A DNA stretch of 64,000 nt, from positions 114,365 to 178,364 of the forward strand of contig NZ_FMVJ01000009.1 in the NCBI RefSeq assembly GCF_900102135.1. Reading direction: 5' to 3'. Positions 18,187-27,232 of the stretch are shown here, piece after piece. Under the pieces are notes generated by a model. The model saw nothing but the letters and a program-made list of their open reading frames with translations. It searched no databases and had not been told where the DNA came from. Origin of the DNA: Microvirga guangxiensis (GTDB lineage: Bacteria; Pseudomonadota; Alphaproteobacteria; Rhizobiales; Beijerinckiaceae). Numbering within the stretch: the stretch's first letter is position 1; every line of letters begins with the position of its first letter. The position numbers and the translations under genes were made by a program.

Positions 18187-18568
18187 TTTTTTGCCTTTGA
18201 GATGTGCGGTTTAGTATCGGTCGAATATCGGCGCTTAATGAATTTGCGTTCCGTTTTTGAGATTTGGAACGTTCCTTGCACTATTGTTGCCAGCATTTCA
18301 GGCGCCCAACGCGAATCATAGTTCGCTGAGAACTATAATTCGGATTAGCGATTTATATATTAGCGTAATGTTCAGCTACTTCGCAAGACAGTAAGGCTGC
18401 TCCCACGACATAAGTATCGTTGCGAGAGTCGCCCAAGGCCTGAGCTCTGCTTCTCAAGGTGTGCCGACTTTGAGGGTGGTCGAGTCGTCAGGGTATTCTC
18501 CGGCTCAAGCGGTTTTGCGGAGGGCGTGACCTTTCCCTTGCCGGAGACCTTCAGACCGCTATGGGGGC
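18187..18568. promoter_or_regulatory. AT-rich regulatory gap with two palindromes
   Basis: This 382-base region upstream of the ATPase operon is more AT-rich than its surroundings. It contains GGAACGTTCC (18266-18275), and ATAGTTC (18318-18324) facing GAACTAT (18330-18336) across 5 bases. Both could be operators for the ATPase operon. No gene is seen. Confidence 0.45.
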
Positions 18569-19066
18569 TCAGGCACTCGCAGGGAGCTTCCAGGGGACGA
18601 GCGAGATGTAGTTGAAGGTGATGAAGAGCATGGTCAGAGACTTCTGCACGGCAATACGCATTTCCTCCGGTTCTTTGGTGCTGATGTCATAGATCAGCGA
18701 GCAACTCTGGCCTGTCCGGTCGGCTCGGGTTTCAGTCCACATCAGCTCGATGTCCAGGAGCCCGGGCGTGTGCGTCACCACATAGCCGCCGATCCGATAT
18801 GAGACGGGGACATTGAGAGCGAAGGTCGTCTGCTTCTCTTCTCCTTCTAGGTTGACGTCGCCGATGCCGGCGGCATGTCCCTTGGCGCTTGGTCCGCGCC
18901 TTCTGAAGACCCCGGTGAAGGAGATGCGGGAGCTGGGCACCACCGGAACTAAGTCGATCAGCCGGCGGGCGTCTTCTACCGGGAAGGTAGGGCCGTCGGC
19001 CACCAAGCGGTCCAGGATGGCGTGCGCCTCCAGCCTGGCGTTCAGGTCGATGTGATGTTCGTGCAT
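18569..19066 (-). CDS. Hypothetical protein
   Basis: This 165-residue protein has no recognised family. It has several predicted beta strands (ISFTGVFRRRG, TTFALNVPVSYRIGGYVVTH, LLDIELMWTETRADRTGQSC) and a hydrophobic C-terminus (SLTMLFITFNYISLVPWKL). The codon use is high-GC like the surrounding core-type genes and the frame is clean, which supports a real gene. The only neighbours are the dnaE2 remnant and mobile-region genes, and they give no functional clue. Confidence 0.55.
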   Translation of the reverse strand: MHEHHIDLNARLEAHAILDRLVADGPTFPVEDARRLIDLVPVVPSSRISFTGVFRRRGPSAKGHAAGIGDVNLEGEEKQTTFALNVPVSYRIGGYVVTHTPGLLDIELMWTETRADRTGQSCSLIYDISTKEPEEMRIAVQKSLTMLFITFNYISLVPWKLPASA

Positions 19067-19235
19067 GATGGTATGGCAGGTCAGTGATCAAGCTGCACTC
19101 CATCGGAGTGTGGTGATGCGGCCTGATGATGAGAGGATCCGATCCTGAACTCCTGTGTTCAGATCAGACGGTTCTTTTCCGGGGATTGTTTGTTCTATTC
19201 CCTCAAGAGACACTTTTTTCCCAACTCTCACCTGA

Positions 19236-19784
19236 GAGGTCGTCGAAGACGCCCGCTCGCAGAGACTGACCCTACGCCAGCACCTATTCGCCTTCCTGTG
19301 CATCGAACTACGAGAGCGCCGGTTTCGGAACGGCGCCGACCTCCATCACGTCTGCGATGGTGAGTGCGTGATGGTCGCCGGCTTGGTGCTCGTGCGCCAT
19401 AAGCCGGGCTCGGCCAAGGGCGTGATGTTCATGACGATCGAGGACGAAACCGACATCGCCAACATCATCGTGTGGCCGTCGCTCTACGACAAGCAGTGCC
19501 GGCTGATCCTCTCGTCGGGCATGATAGCGGTCCGCAGACGCTACCAGCGCGAGGGCGGCGTGACCCACCTCATCGCTGAGCACCTCGTCGACCTGTCAGA
19601 CCTTCTGCGCAGCGTTGGCGACCGCGACGATCCCTTCAGCATGCGCAGCGACGAGGCGAAGGTTGGCACGCGCGACCGCCTGCGCGAGGGATCAAAGGAG
19701 GTCGCGCCCGCGCCGCCAATCGACCTAATCGAGGAGAAGAGCGAAGCGTCCGCCATTCGCGTCGCGACCCGGGACTTCCGTTGA
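19236..19784 (+). pseudogene. dnaE2: dnaE2 (imuC) 3' fragment, error-prone DNA polymerase
   Basis: The plus-strand frame after the TGA at 19233-19235 encodes about 180 residues matching the extreme C-terminus of DnaE2. It has EVVEDARSQRLTLRQH, CVMVAGLVLVRHKPGSAKGV, FMTIEDETDIANIIVWPS and HLVDLSDLLRSVGDRDDPF, ending in RDFR like the family. DnaE2 is normally about 1,050-1,150 residues, so over 80 percent, including the polymerase domain, is missing. The remaining part is the OB-fold region. A GTG at 19368 opens a shorter frame that might be called as a gene, but a functional product is unlikely. It marks a past recombination with a chromosomal imuAB-dnaE2 cassette. Confidence 0.85.
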
Positions 19785-19813
19785 TCCGCCTCGCCATGCC
19801 ATAGGTGTCCGTC

Positions 19814-20020
19814 ATGCAAGAGCCCGACCCCAGACAACGCACGAAACTCCTCAAGCTTGGAACGCGGCAGTGCCGCTTCATCGTCTCGGAGGACCTGCGC
19901 AGCGCCGTCTGCTGCGGAGCCCCGACGCCGGAGGGGTCGAGCTGGTGCGACTGGCACCGGCGTCTGGTCTACGTCCCGGCGCAGCCCGTCAAGGTCCGGC
20001 GCGAGGTGCTGGCGTCGTAA
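19814..20020 (+). CDS. GcrA-like mini zinc-binding protein
   Basis: This 68-residue protein resembles only the C-terminal zinc-binding part of GcrA, the alphaproteobacterial cell-cycle regulator. It has QCRFIVSEDL, then CCGAPTPEGSSWCDWHRRLV, with Cys and His residues spaced as in that family. The N-terminal DNA-binding part of GcrA is absent. A close relative lies at 29043-29246 in this window. The start may be GTG 19805 or ATG 19814; neither has a strong ribosome binding site. Function unknown; a protein or RNA polymerase contact role is possible. Confidence 0.65.
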   Translation: MQEPDPRQRTKLLKLGTRQCRFIVSEDLRSAVCCGAPTPEGSSWCDWHRRLVYVPAQPVKVRREVLAS

Positions 20021-20115
20021 GCCGGACACGTCTGGCGCGGCCGCCCGATTCCGGGCCGAAACGCCAAAGTGACAGTTTATGCGCTGTCCTCTCAAAGGCG
20101 CACCCTTGCAGCCCT

Positions 20116-20859
20116 CTAGTCCATGGTCGGTAACGACCCTATCAAGTTTCTGAGATTTGAATTTAGCTGCTGTCGCACCTCGACCATCGGCTGTCGCCAA
20201 AGGTCACTAAGATGCCTAACGGCATAGTCGACATCCCACGGCAGCGCAGATCGCCCTTCCACAGAAGCGAATGGGCCATCCGTTTCCGTAAGGATCCGAT
20301 CTCGTGGAGCCCGCGAGGTCAGGGCTCGCCCCTTTTCAGTGCCGAGCATAGTCGGGCCGATGCTAAACCAACAACCCATCTCAATAGCACGAGCGAGTTC
20401 CCGGTGAGTGCCCGAGAACCAGTGCAGAATTGGAACCCCTGCCCCTGGCGTCGCACCGAGCGCGTCCAGAACCGCAGACGCAGCCCGTCGGCTATGAATG
20501 GAAAGAACCCTGCCGCCGGCGGCGCTGCAGCATTTTAGAATATGATTAAAGACGAAGGTCTGGTCTGCCCAATGGGGTTTTAATTCAGGCCCACCATCAA
20601 GTCCGATCTCGCCGACATACCGCGTCCGAGGGAGCAGTTTCTCAAACAAGGGCAGCTCGGCCTTCCGCTCATGCGCGAGTTGTGGATGCAAGCCTAGTGC
20701 TGTCCTGATTCGGGAGGCGCCATCCGCTAGAGCCGCGGTCCCTTCCCAAGCCGATGGCGTCGTTGTGACGGACAGCACATACATATTTCGCGCCCCGCAC
20801 TCCCGCGCAATGCGATGAGGGTCAGGATATAGGTCGAGATGACAATGGAAGTCGATCAC
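20116..20859 (-). CDS. qatD: QatD, TatD-like metal-dependent hydrolase of the Qat defence system
   Basis: This 247-residue TatD-family protein has the metal ligands in order: N-terminal DFHCHLD, YVGEIGLDGG (Glu ligand), LSIHSRRAA (His), ILHWFSGT (His) and the final Asp in ILTETDGPF. TatD proteins are metal-dependent nucleases. In the Qat system this is the last gene, and the whole operon is reported to protect against phage. Its start overlaps the stop of qatC by 4 bases. Length and motifs are complete, so it should be active. Confidence 0.9.
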   Translation of the reverse strand: MIDFHCHLDLYPDPHRIARECGARNMYVLSVTTTPSAWEGTAALADGASRIRTALGLHPQLAHERKAELPLFEKLLPRTRYVGEIGLDGGPELKPHWADQTFVFNHILKCCSAAGGRVLSIHSRRAASAVLDALGATPGAGVPILHWFSGTHRELARAIEMGCWFSIGPTMLGTEKGRALTSRAPRDRILTETDGPFASVEGRSALPWDVDYAVRHLSDLWRQPMVEVRQQLNSNLRNLIGSLPTMD

Positions 20860-22130
20860 GTCACACCGTAGATGCGGTGCAGCGCCTTCAGCTCGTCTAG
20901 GCCGCGTTTCACTAGCGTCTTTAATGGGCCGGGATTACCGACGACACGCGAACTGAGCGAAGCACCAATCCAGCCATCGAAGCCGTCGGCTTCAACCTGA
21001 GCGATAGCTATTGCAACGGAGCGGACGTCGTCAAAACCAGCGTGCTCTGCATCATCCTGGCCTATCGGTTCATAGACATACGAGGTGGTATCCGGCACGC
21101 CCCAGGCCACAAACGCCGCCCGACGAACCTGGCATGGTACGCACCGTCCGCACTGCCTGTAATTGAACCTCTGGAAGCGGCCACAACTCGTCGAGCTTGC
21201 TGCCTGGGCCCGCAGAAACGCCTGATCCGCGCACCCTGCAAGCATTTCGCCCTTGGTCTTGAGCTGGTAGGGATTCTTTACATCAACGCGCAAATCAGCG
21301 GCATCGAGAACTCCTTGCAGCTTAGCTAGAAACTCAGGGTGAGCGGTACGGGTGCTCAAGCTACCTAACCGGGCACCGGTTAGCGGCGGGTTGATCGCGA
21401 TAAATCCGTTCTCGCATACGTACAGCGGAACGACATCTCCATCGTGGTAACGACGTAGCGCTGTCGCGGCCAAGACCCCGAACGTCAGGAAGATTAGCGA
21501 TCGCGCCCTCTGCGACGACTCCTCGTTTCCTGGGATATGGGCATTGTGATTGAGCTGCAGGTGGGTCAAGCCTCCGCCGATACTGGAGGCGAAATCAACC
21601 TGCTTTTCCGCGTCGCCCCTCACGATCTGGCTGACTGCGAGCGGCCGCCTGCCGGCGGCCACCAAGTCGACCGCGCCGACCAAACTGTCGAGCCCGCCCG
21701 ACAGCAATACCACACAGTCGTCCTCCGGGAACGCAGGGTCCCGGGGAGGTGCCGGAAGCATTCCGCCATCATGAAAGCGCAGCTGCCAGCGATCCGTGGT
21801 CAAAAACGCCAGAGCTTCAGTGATGGCCGTGGCTTGGCAATTCCAAAAACTTGGATCGGTAACCGCCACCTCCAGCTCGAACTCGCGGGTCCAGCCATCC
21901 GGGCTTCGGTCACGTTGGCCTGCCAAGTCAGCGGCTACCACGGAAAGCGCTAAAGAGAGAAGATCCCACGCACGAGGCGCGACCATAAGCTTGCGCCGGA
22001 GGATCTCACTTCTCGCCGCATCGCCGGCACTACCGCGGTCTTCTGCGCCTGGTTGTCCATAGAGTATTACACGGAGCGATTCCTCACCTGCAGGCACCTC
22101 AAATGTTTCCGGACCGCAAACCAACCTCAT
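20856..22130 (-). CDS. qatC: QatC, QueC-like ATP-pyrophosphatase of the Qat defence system
   Basis: This 424-residue protein has a central adenine-nucleotide hydrolase motif VVLLSGGLDSLVGAVDLVAA (about residue 137-156) and a C-terminal Cys cluster (CGRFQRFNYRQCGRCVPC), as in QueC, which makes 7-cyano-7-deazaguanine. Compared with QueC it carries an extra N-terminal region of about 130 residues, as QatC proteins do. The gene overlaps qatB and qatD by 4 bases each. The chemistry in defence is not established; modification of a protein by a QueC-like reaction is a proposal from related systems. Confidence 0.9.
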   Translation of the reverse strand: MRLVCGPETFEVPAGEESLRVILYGQPGAEDRGSAGDAARSEILRRKLMVAPRAWDLLSLALSVVAADLAGQRDRSPDGWTREFELEVAVTDPSFWNCQATAITEALAFLTTDRWQLRFHDGGMLPAPPRDPAFPEDDCVVLLSGGLDSLVGAVDLVAAGRRPLAVSQIVRGDAEKQVDFASSIGGGLTHLQLNHNAHIPGNEESSQRARSLIFLTFGVLAATALRRYHDGDVVPLYVCENGFIAINPPLTGARLGSLSTRTAHPEFLAKLQGVLDAADLRVDVKNPYQLKTKGEMLAGCADQAFLRAQAASSTSCGRFQRFNYRQCGRCVPCQVRRAAFVAWGVPDTTSYVYEPIGQDDAEHAGFDDVRSVAIAIAQVEADGFDGWIGASLSSRVVGNPGPLKTLVKRGLDELKALHRIYGVT

Positions 22131-22990
22131 TCCGCGTATCCCTCGAACACGACAAAAGTTTCTCGCAAGGCATCCCGGACAACTCTGTTGACGCGCCCCG
22201 CCGATAAACTTCGCCCTGCTGCGCGCAGTTTCCGGAACGACGCTGCTACGGTCTCTTTTACGAAATCCCGCACTTGCTTCAGCCGCGAAAGCGCTGCCGC
22301 GGCACTTGGAGCCTTCTCAATGATCGTCTTTCCCACATCAAGTTCGAACCGGCGGACGACATCAAATGCGGCGAAACGCTCGATAGCGAAATTTCGCTGA
22401 TCATCGTCCAGACTCAGCAGGTCGGCGTCTGGGAACCGGGTGAGCAACTCGGACAACGCATCGCGAATTGCAGCACGCGACGCCTCCGCGTCTTGCGTAC
22501 CATCGATAGGACGCACGGCCTCGACGACGGCGTCCATCACCTCCTGCGCGGAACGCCCAGCGAGCAACGCTGGATTGAGGGGACTTCCCGGCGCGGCGGG
22601 CGCTCCGGCGGCGACGCTCGATAGGGCTCCATGCAACGCCCCAGCAGTTCCTGCGGTCCCGCCAAACCGCCGCGTAGCCGTTCCTGAGCCTCCGTAGCCG
22701 GTTCTGACATAGTGGCCAAGCCCACGACGCATGTCCCTGCCGTCACCCGTCCGGGCAAATTCGCCCAAGCTCCTGCGCGTCCCGAGAAATCGTGCAGGCG
22801 GAGCGACGGGAATAGGCCTTATAGGCGGTTCATGGCTTGGCGCGCCGTCAGCTGGAGCTTCCGGTGCGGCGTCGTCGGCCGGCGCCGTGTCGTCTCCGGC
22901 AGGCGGTTCGACCGCCGGCAAGTCTGGTACCCATGACGGGACCATCGGCACGCCGGGCCCCGGTCCTCCGCTAGACTGCGACGTCCCCAT
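22127..22990 (-). CDS. qatB: QatB of the Qat defence system
   Basis: This 287-residue protein begins MGTSQSSGGPGPGVPMVPSW, a Gly/Pro/Ser-rich start typical of QatB. A Pro/Ala-rich linker follows, then a Gly-rich segment (YVRTGYGGSGTATRRFGG) and an alpha-helical C-terminal half with no known catalytic motif. QatB has no recognised fold of its own and is identified mainly by its position between the KAP ATPase and QueC-like genes. It overlaps qatA by 20 bases and qatC by 4. Confidence 0.85.
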   Translation of the reverse strand: MGTSQSSGGPGPGVPMVPSWVPDLPAVEPPAGDDTAPADDAAPEAPADGAPSHEPPIRPIPVAPPARFLGTRRSLGEFARTGDGRDMRRGLGHYVRTGYGGSGTATRRFGGTAGTAGALHGALSSVAAGAPAAPGSPLNPALLAGRSAQEVMDAVVEAVRPIDGTQDAEASRAAIRDALSELLTRFPDADLLSLDDDQRNFAIERFAAFDVVRRFELDVGKTIIEKAPSAAAALSRLKQVRDFVKETVAASFRKLRAAGRSLSAGRVNRVVRDALRETFVVFEGYAE

Positions 22991-24839
22991 TTTCCCTCTG
23001 CCTCTTGATGACTGTCTTCACGGGTCTGGAGACGGCTGCGCGCTCCCATGTATCGAGCACACTTTCCGCCCAGGGCTGGTCGCTGATCTTCGGGACGATG
23101 TTGGGCTGCACCTGCGCCGGCGGACGCTCTTTCAAGAAGGCCGCAAGACGGATTCCTTGGGGAGGATCCGCTTCAGACACCACGAGGCAGGCCTCCAGGA
23201 TGGGCGGCACGCCCCACTCCTGCTCCTGACGCGCACGGTCGAGGAGCCTGTCCATCATGACCGTTATCTCCGATCGCGGGACCCTCACGAGGCGATCCTT
23301 GAGGTTTCCTGCCATTTCCGGATGTTGCAGGAGCGCGGCCAGCAGATCCGCTGCGTCTGACGACAGTCGGTCCTCCGGTGTGATGAGGGGAGCATGCTCA
23401 CGGCTGACATAAAGCGCGCCGCGAAGATCGATGTCGGCTAACGCAGGTGGCAGCGTCAGCCATTCCTTGACAAAAGGCTCGTCCCAAGGTGCTTGCAGGC
23501 CGAGGTCATTACCGGCAGTGGCTTTCTCCTCCCATTCAGCAAGGAAGCTTGGCTTGCCGCTATCGCTCGCGCTGACCGCTGCAATCAACTCCGCATAGGC
23601 CTTAGGATTCCCGAGCCGCTCGAAGAGGAGAAGCTTGGCAAGCACAGCCTCATCGACGCCGACGCCCTGTGCGTTAGAGATCGCCATACGGATCGCCAGT
23701 GCATTCAGAAACCGCTTGATCAGGCGGGGATTACCGACAATGCCCGTTGCAGTAGTCATCAGCGGGGCAAGCCGATCTGCGGTGTCAAACTTGCCGATAA
23801 GTTCGTCTGGGAGGGTTTCGTGGAGCGATTGAACGAATGCGCGATCAACGCGCTTGCCCTGCCAGGTTTGGCGTAGCTGTTTACAAACTCCGGCGCGGAT
23901 CTTCTCGCGCACGTCCTTGTCCAGACGGCTGTTCTCAACGAACAGCAACATCATGTAGGCGCGCACCTCCTGCGTCCCTAATGGAGGGACGCGGATAGGA
24001 ACCTGGATCAGCTTGTCGAAGTAGTTGGTAACCAACAGGTCATCGCTCACCCCCTCGAAATGCTTACGCACCGCGTGCTTGATCATGTCGTTGTCGGCCG
24101 CGATCACGAAAGCTGTGTTGTCCAAGAAAAGGAACAGCCGGATCGCTTCCAACGTCGAGATTGTCGTTTCAGGCAGGCAGCGGTCGAGATCATCAATCAA
24201 CACGACCAGAGTGACGCCCAGTTCTTTCAGCGCTTCCTCAAAGGTGTCCCTCAGCGCTTGGATCTCCTTCGGGGGTGACGTCTCTACCTTAGGCTTCAGG
24301 AGGCCCCCGGCTGCCTCTGCGGCCTCACCCGTCTTTTTCTGAGCGTCCTCGATTAGCGTCTCGTCAACATTACCAGACAGGACCCGCTGTCCAATGCCCC
24401 ATACCTCACCGAGAAGCCCCATTGGCGGGAGCCCGAAGGCGACAGCCGCAGCGGAACCGGCCACAAGCTTGGCGGCGCGCAGCCACTTCACCCGCTTGAG
24501 CAGTCCCTTCACCGTGTCGACGGCTGTCTGCCGGGCTTCCGCCTCAGCCTCAAGTTTGGTGACAATGACGTCCATCAACGCGGCGCGGGCATCATCGTAA
24601 CCCTGATACAGCCAAGCGTTAAACTCGACGAAGATGAACTCCGGGTCACCTTCTTCACGGGGGCGATCAGCCAAGGACGCTTTCGTGAGTTTTATCATCG
24701 AGGATTTGCCAATCCCCCAGGCACCTGAGACGCCGATCGAGATCGGACGCCCACGCGCTTGAATGATGATTTCTGCGACCGTGTCCGCGACACCGGAGAA
24801 GTTTAAGAAATCACGCGATGTTTCGTTGTCGGGCCACAT
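22971..24839 (-). CDS. qatA: QatA, KAP-family P-loop ATPase of the Qat defence system
   Basis: This 622-residue protein is a KAP NTPase. Walker A is GVSGAWGIGKSSMIKL (about residue 38-53). A hydrophobic insert LVAGSAAAVAFGLPPMGLLG near residue 120-140 could touch the membrane, as in other KAP proteins. Walker B is VVLIDDLDRCLPE (about 213-225), followed by AFVIAADNDMI. It is the first gene of the four-gene qat operon. The 144-base gap upstream must hold the promoter. It probably senses infection or drives a conformational step (inference from the family). Confidence 0.9.
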   Translation of the reverse strand: MWPDNETSRDFLNFSGVADTVAEIIIQARGRPISIGVSGAWGIGKSSMIKLTKASLADRPREEGDPEFIFVEFNAWLYQGYDDARAALMDVIVTKLEAEAEARQTAVDTVKGLLKRVKWLRAAKLVAGSAAAVAFGLPPMGLLGEVWGIGQRVLSGNVDETLIEDAQKKTGEAAEAAGGLLKPKVETSPPKEIQALRDTFEEALKELGVTLVVLIDDLDRCLPETTISTLEAIRLFLFLDNTAFVIAADNDMIKHAVRKHFEGVSDDLLVTNYFDKLIQVPIRVPPLGTQEVRAYMMLLFVENSRLDKDVREKIRAGVCKQLRQTWQGKRVDRAFVQSLHETLPDELIGKFDTADRLAPLMTTATGIVGNPRLIKRFLNALAIRMAISNAQGVGVDEAVLAKLLLFERLGNPKAYAELIAAVSASDSGKPSFLAEWEEKATAGNDLGLQAPWDEPFVKEWLTLPPALADIDLRGALYVSREHAPLITPEDRLSSDAADLLAALLQHPEMAGNLKDRLVRVPRSEITVMMDRLLDRARQEQEWGVPPILEACLVVSEADPPQGIRLAAFLKERPPAQVQPNIVPKISDQPWAESVLDTWERAAVSRPVKTVIKRQRENGDVAV

Positions 24840-24983
24840 GTCAGAACGATTTCGATTCTAAGTTACAAGTGTCTGTTCATACTCAGGTTAAAGTCAAGCT
24901 ATCGAACTGCACCCCTAGTTTCATAGAGGTTCCTGTGATCAGTGCCGCTTTTGAAATGCGAATCCACAGCCTGAGACGTCGCG

Positions 24984-25499
24984 TCACCGCGAGGGGCTGA
25001 TTGGTGAAAGGGCTATAATCTTGCCGTCACAGGACCAGGCCGGAGACCGGAGCGTCGCGGGCCACGAGGCGATCCGGATGCCCGCCCGTCTGACGTGCGG
25101 TGGGCTCCGCCAGGTCTCCGCCACCCGGCGGAACGCAGGCGTGTCCGGCACTGCGGTGACCACGATGTCGTCGGCGGAGACTTCGAACAGCAGCGTCTGG
25201 CCAAGCGCCATCCTGAGCAACGAATGCTCTGTGCGTCCCGGCTTGTCGACGAGCGGGCCCTTTGTGAATTCCGCGATGATGCGGCGGCCGTCGACGGTGG
25301 CGACCACGTCGCCTACGCCGGGCCGCGAGTGCACGCGGATAATCTTGTCGCCGCGCCGATAAGCGCCGGTCCAGGCGTTCCGGCCGACATGCGGCTCCTT
25401 GATCTGCTCCCATCCGGTGCCGGCCATGAATTGCCCGATGTCGAAGTTGACGGCGTCGCCGACCCTGATGCCAGACCTGTCGATCGCGACGATGGCCAT
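24984..25499 (-). CDS. Hypothetical protein, possibly frameshifted at the C-terminus
   Basis: The 171-residue frame contains GVGDVVATVDGRRIIAEFTK, a D-x(n)-E-x-T-K arrangement reminiscent of PD-(D/E)XK nucleases, and AVPDTPAFRRVAETW. The final 25 residues look wrong. In the next frame the same DNA reads LVARDAPVSGLVL with a stop at 25027, a more natural ending, so a single-base shift near 25075 is suspected. Upstream in that other frame a short N-terminus (MADKTTTAISEFVNDQ) from 25599 could also belong to the gene. It is transcribed divergently from the SRAP gene. Confidence 0.5.
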   Translation of the reverse strand: MAIVAIDRSGIRVGDAVNFDIGQFMAGTGWEQIKEPHVGRNAWTGAYRRGDKIIRVHSRPGVGDVVATVDGRRIIAEFTKGPLVDKPGRTEHSLLRMALGQTLLFEVSADDIVVTAVPDTPAFRRVAETWRSPPHVRRAGIRIASWPATLRSPAWSCDGKIIALSPISPSR

Positions 25500-25682
25500 G
25501 GCTCCCGAGCCGGGAAGCGACAGGATGAATGCGGCCGAGCGCTGGCAGAGCTTGGTCGTTCACAAACTCGGAGATCGCTGTCGTCGTCTTGTCGGCCATG
25601 TCCGAGCTATGCCAGCCTCTTCATGGTTTGAGAACGGCCGCGGCCGCATAAGGTGTCGATGCCCCGCAGGAGGATCCCGCCC

Positions 25683-26354
25683 GTGTGCAATCTCTACTCG
25701 AGCTACACCACCCAGGAGGCGATGCGCCACGCCTTCGAGGTCGCCCGCGACAGCGCCGGCAACGTGCCGCCCCTGCCCGCGATCTTCCCGGACCAGATGG
25801 CTCCGGTGGTGCGCATGGCCGACGACGAGCGCGAATTGATCCGGATGCGCTGGGGCTTCCCGCCGCCGAAGGTCGGCAACCAGCCGGTCACCAACGTGCG
25901 CAACGTCGCCTCGCCGTTCTGGCGCGCGTGGCTCAAGCCGCAGTACCGCTGCCTCGTCCCGCTCACCAGTTTCAGCGAATACAAGAACACCAAGCCGCGC
26001 AAGACGCCGGTCTGGTTCGCGTTGAACGAGAACCGGCCGCTTGCCGCGTTTGCCGGCATCTGGCGGCCCTGGACGGGTGTACGCGGCACGAAGGCCGAGT
26101 CGGTCGAAGGCGAGCACCTGCTCTATTCGTTCCTCACGTGCGAGCCGAATGGCGTCGTCGGACCCATCCACCCAAAGGCGATGCCAGTGATCCTGACCAC
26201 CTCGGAGGAGTACGAGACCTGGCTTACCGCTCCGGCCGAGGAGGCGCTGAAGTTGCAACGCCCGCTACCGGACGAGGCCCTCCAAATCGTCGCCGAAGGC
26301 GCGAGATCCGACCAACCGGAGGACGGCGCATCTGCAGTGGCCCCGCATGCCTAA
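25683..26354 (+). CDS. SRAP (HMCES/YedK-like) abasic-site processing protein
   Basis: This 223-residue SOS-response-associated-peptidase family protein uses Cys2, exposed after Met removal, to crosslink to abasic sites in single-stranded DNA. The start is therefore set at GTG 25683, giving M-C-N-L-Y, with AGGAGG at 25668-25673 and 9 bases spacing. Conserved parts visible are MRWGFPPP, NVRNVASPFWRAWLKPQYRC, LVPLTSFSEYK (Glu), FAGIWRPW and GPIHPKAMPVILT (catalytic His). All key residues are present. Small SRAP genes of this type often travel on alphaproteobacterial mobile elements. Confidence 0.9.
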   Translation: MCNLYSSYTTQEAMRHAFEVARDSAGNVPPLPAIFPDQMAPVVRMADDERELIRMRWGFPPPKVGNQPVTNVRNVASPFWRAWLKPQYRCLVPLTSFSEYKNTKPRKTPVWFALNENRPLAAFAGIWRPWTGVRGTKAESVEGEHLLYSFLTCEPNGVVGPIHPKAMPVILTTSEEYETWLTAPAEEALKLQRPLPDEALQIVAEGARSDQPEDGASAVAPHA

Positions 26355-27028
26355 GGAGATCGAGTACGCTGTCGTCGGGCTGGTTACCGACACTATCCGA
26401 GCGCCCACGGCTGCGACCCCATCCTGGTCGTGCCGGGCTCGCCGCCGCGCATCCTCGATGTCGACGAGAAGCAGCACTTCAACGACTACCGGGCGGCGAC
26501 GCTGAGGCGCTACCAGGACCACGTACTGCTCGCCTTCGACGTGGATCTTTGGATCGCACGGTCGGACCACTAGGCCAAACTCGAGGGCGGCGGATTCGGC
26601 CGGCCGATGTCGCCTCTGTTTCCCGGCAAGGGAGGCCGCCACCGCCAGCGGGCGTTCCGGGACGCCCTGACGGATATCCTCGCGCCACAGCGCGGCTGCG
26701 GCCGTCCGCCTGAGAGCGGGCAGGCACGGGGAGCGCGATTCCCAGATATATGCGCAGGATGACCGGTTCACCGGTGCCGGTTATTTTCCCCACGCGGGTT
26801 TCCTCAAAAGGCCGCATGCGCTCTGGCTGATGTTTGGGAGAGAGATCAGCTGGGGCTACTTTTCTCAGTGCCCGCAACCTAAGAAATGCTGGAGTGTCTC
26901 GGCTTCGGGTACCTTGCGCTTTCCTGCCAATCAACTCACATCCATCTCAGCTGCCCACCGTTGGCATTTGTAGGCGAGCCCCGGGAGCCAGCACGGATGC
27001 ACTGCCCTCCCGGGCTCCTCGTCGAACT
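26347..27028 (+). other. Degraded coding sequence and gap
   Basis: A short ATG frame at 26347 is soon replaced, in another frame, by protein-like sequence (CDPILVVPGSPPRILDVDEK, then LLAFDVDLWIARSDH). That sequence is interrupted by a TAG near 26572 and resumes as AKLEGGGFGRPMSPLFPGK up to about 26660. This pattern suggests a decayed gene of unknown family with at least one frameshift and one stop. No intact gene is seen before 27028. Confidence 0.45.
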
Positions 27029-27232
27029 TTAGCGTTGGCTTGAGCGCATAAATGCGCGCCCGCTTTCATTGAGCTTCTCGATTAGATCCATGAGATGCCG
27101 AGAATGCTCCTCTCTGAGAACACTCGCGTATACGCCCTGGAGGAAGTGCCCGACCATCCTTGCAGTATGGCTGGGCGGAAGCTCTAGCGTATTGGGAAGC
27201 TGCAGCCCCCTGAACTGCTCGTCATCAATCAT
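27029..27232 (-). CDS. Small protein with NepR-like segment
   Basis: This 67-residue protein contains MVGHFLQGVYASVLREEHSR followed by HLMDLIEKLNE. The pattern of a helix with VYASVL, a polar break and a Leu-rich second helix resembles NepR, the anti-sigma factor of the alphaproteobacterial general stress response, but the usual Pro residues before the second helix are missing. No phyR or ecfG gene is next to it. If related, it would be a divergent NepR paralogue. Confidence 0.4.
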   Translation of the reverse strand: MIDDEQFRGLQLPNTLELPPSHTARMVGHFLQGVYASVLREEHSRHLMDLIEKLNESGRAFMRSSQR

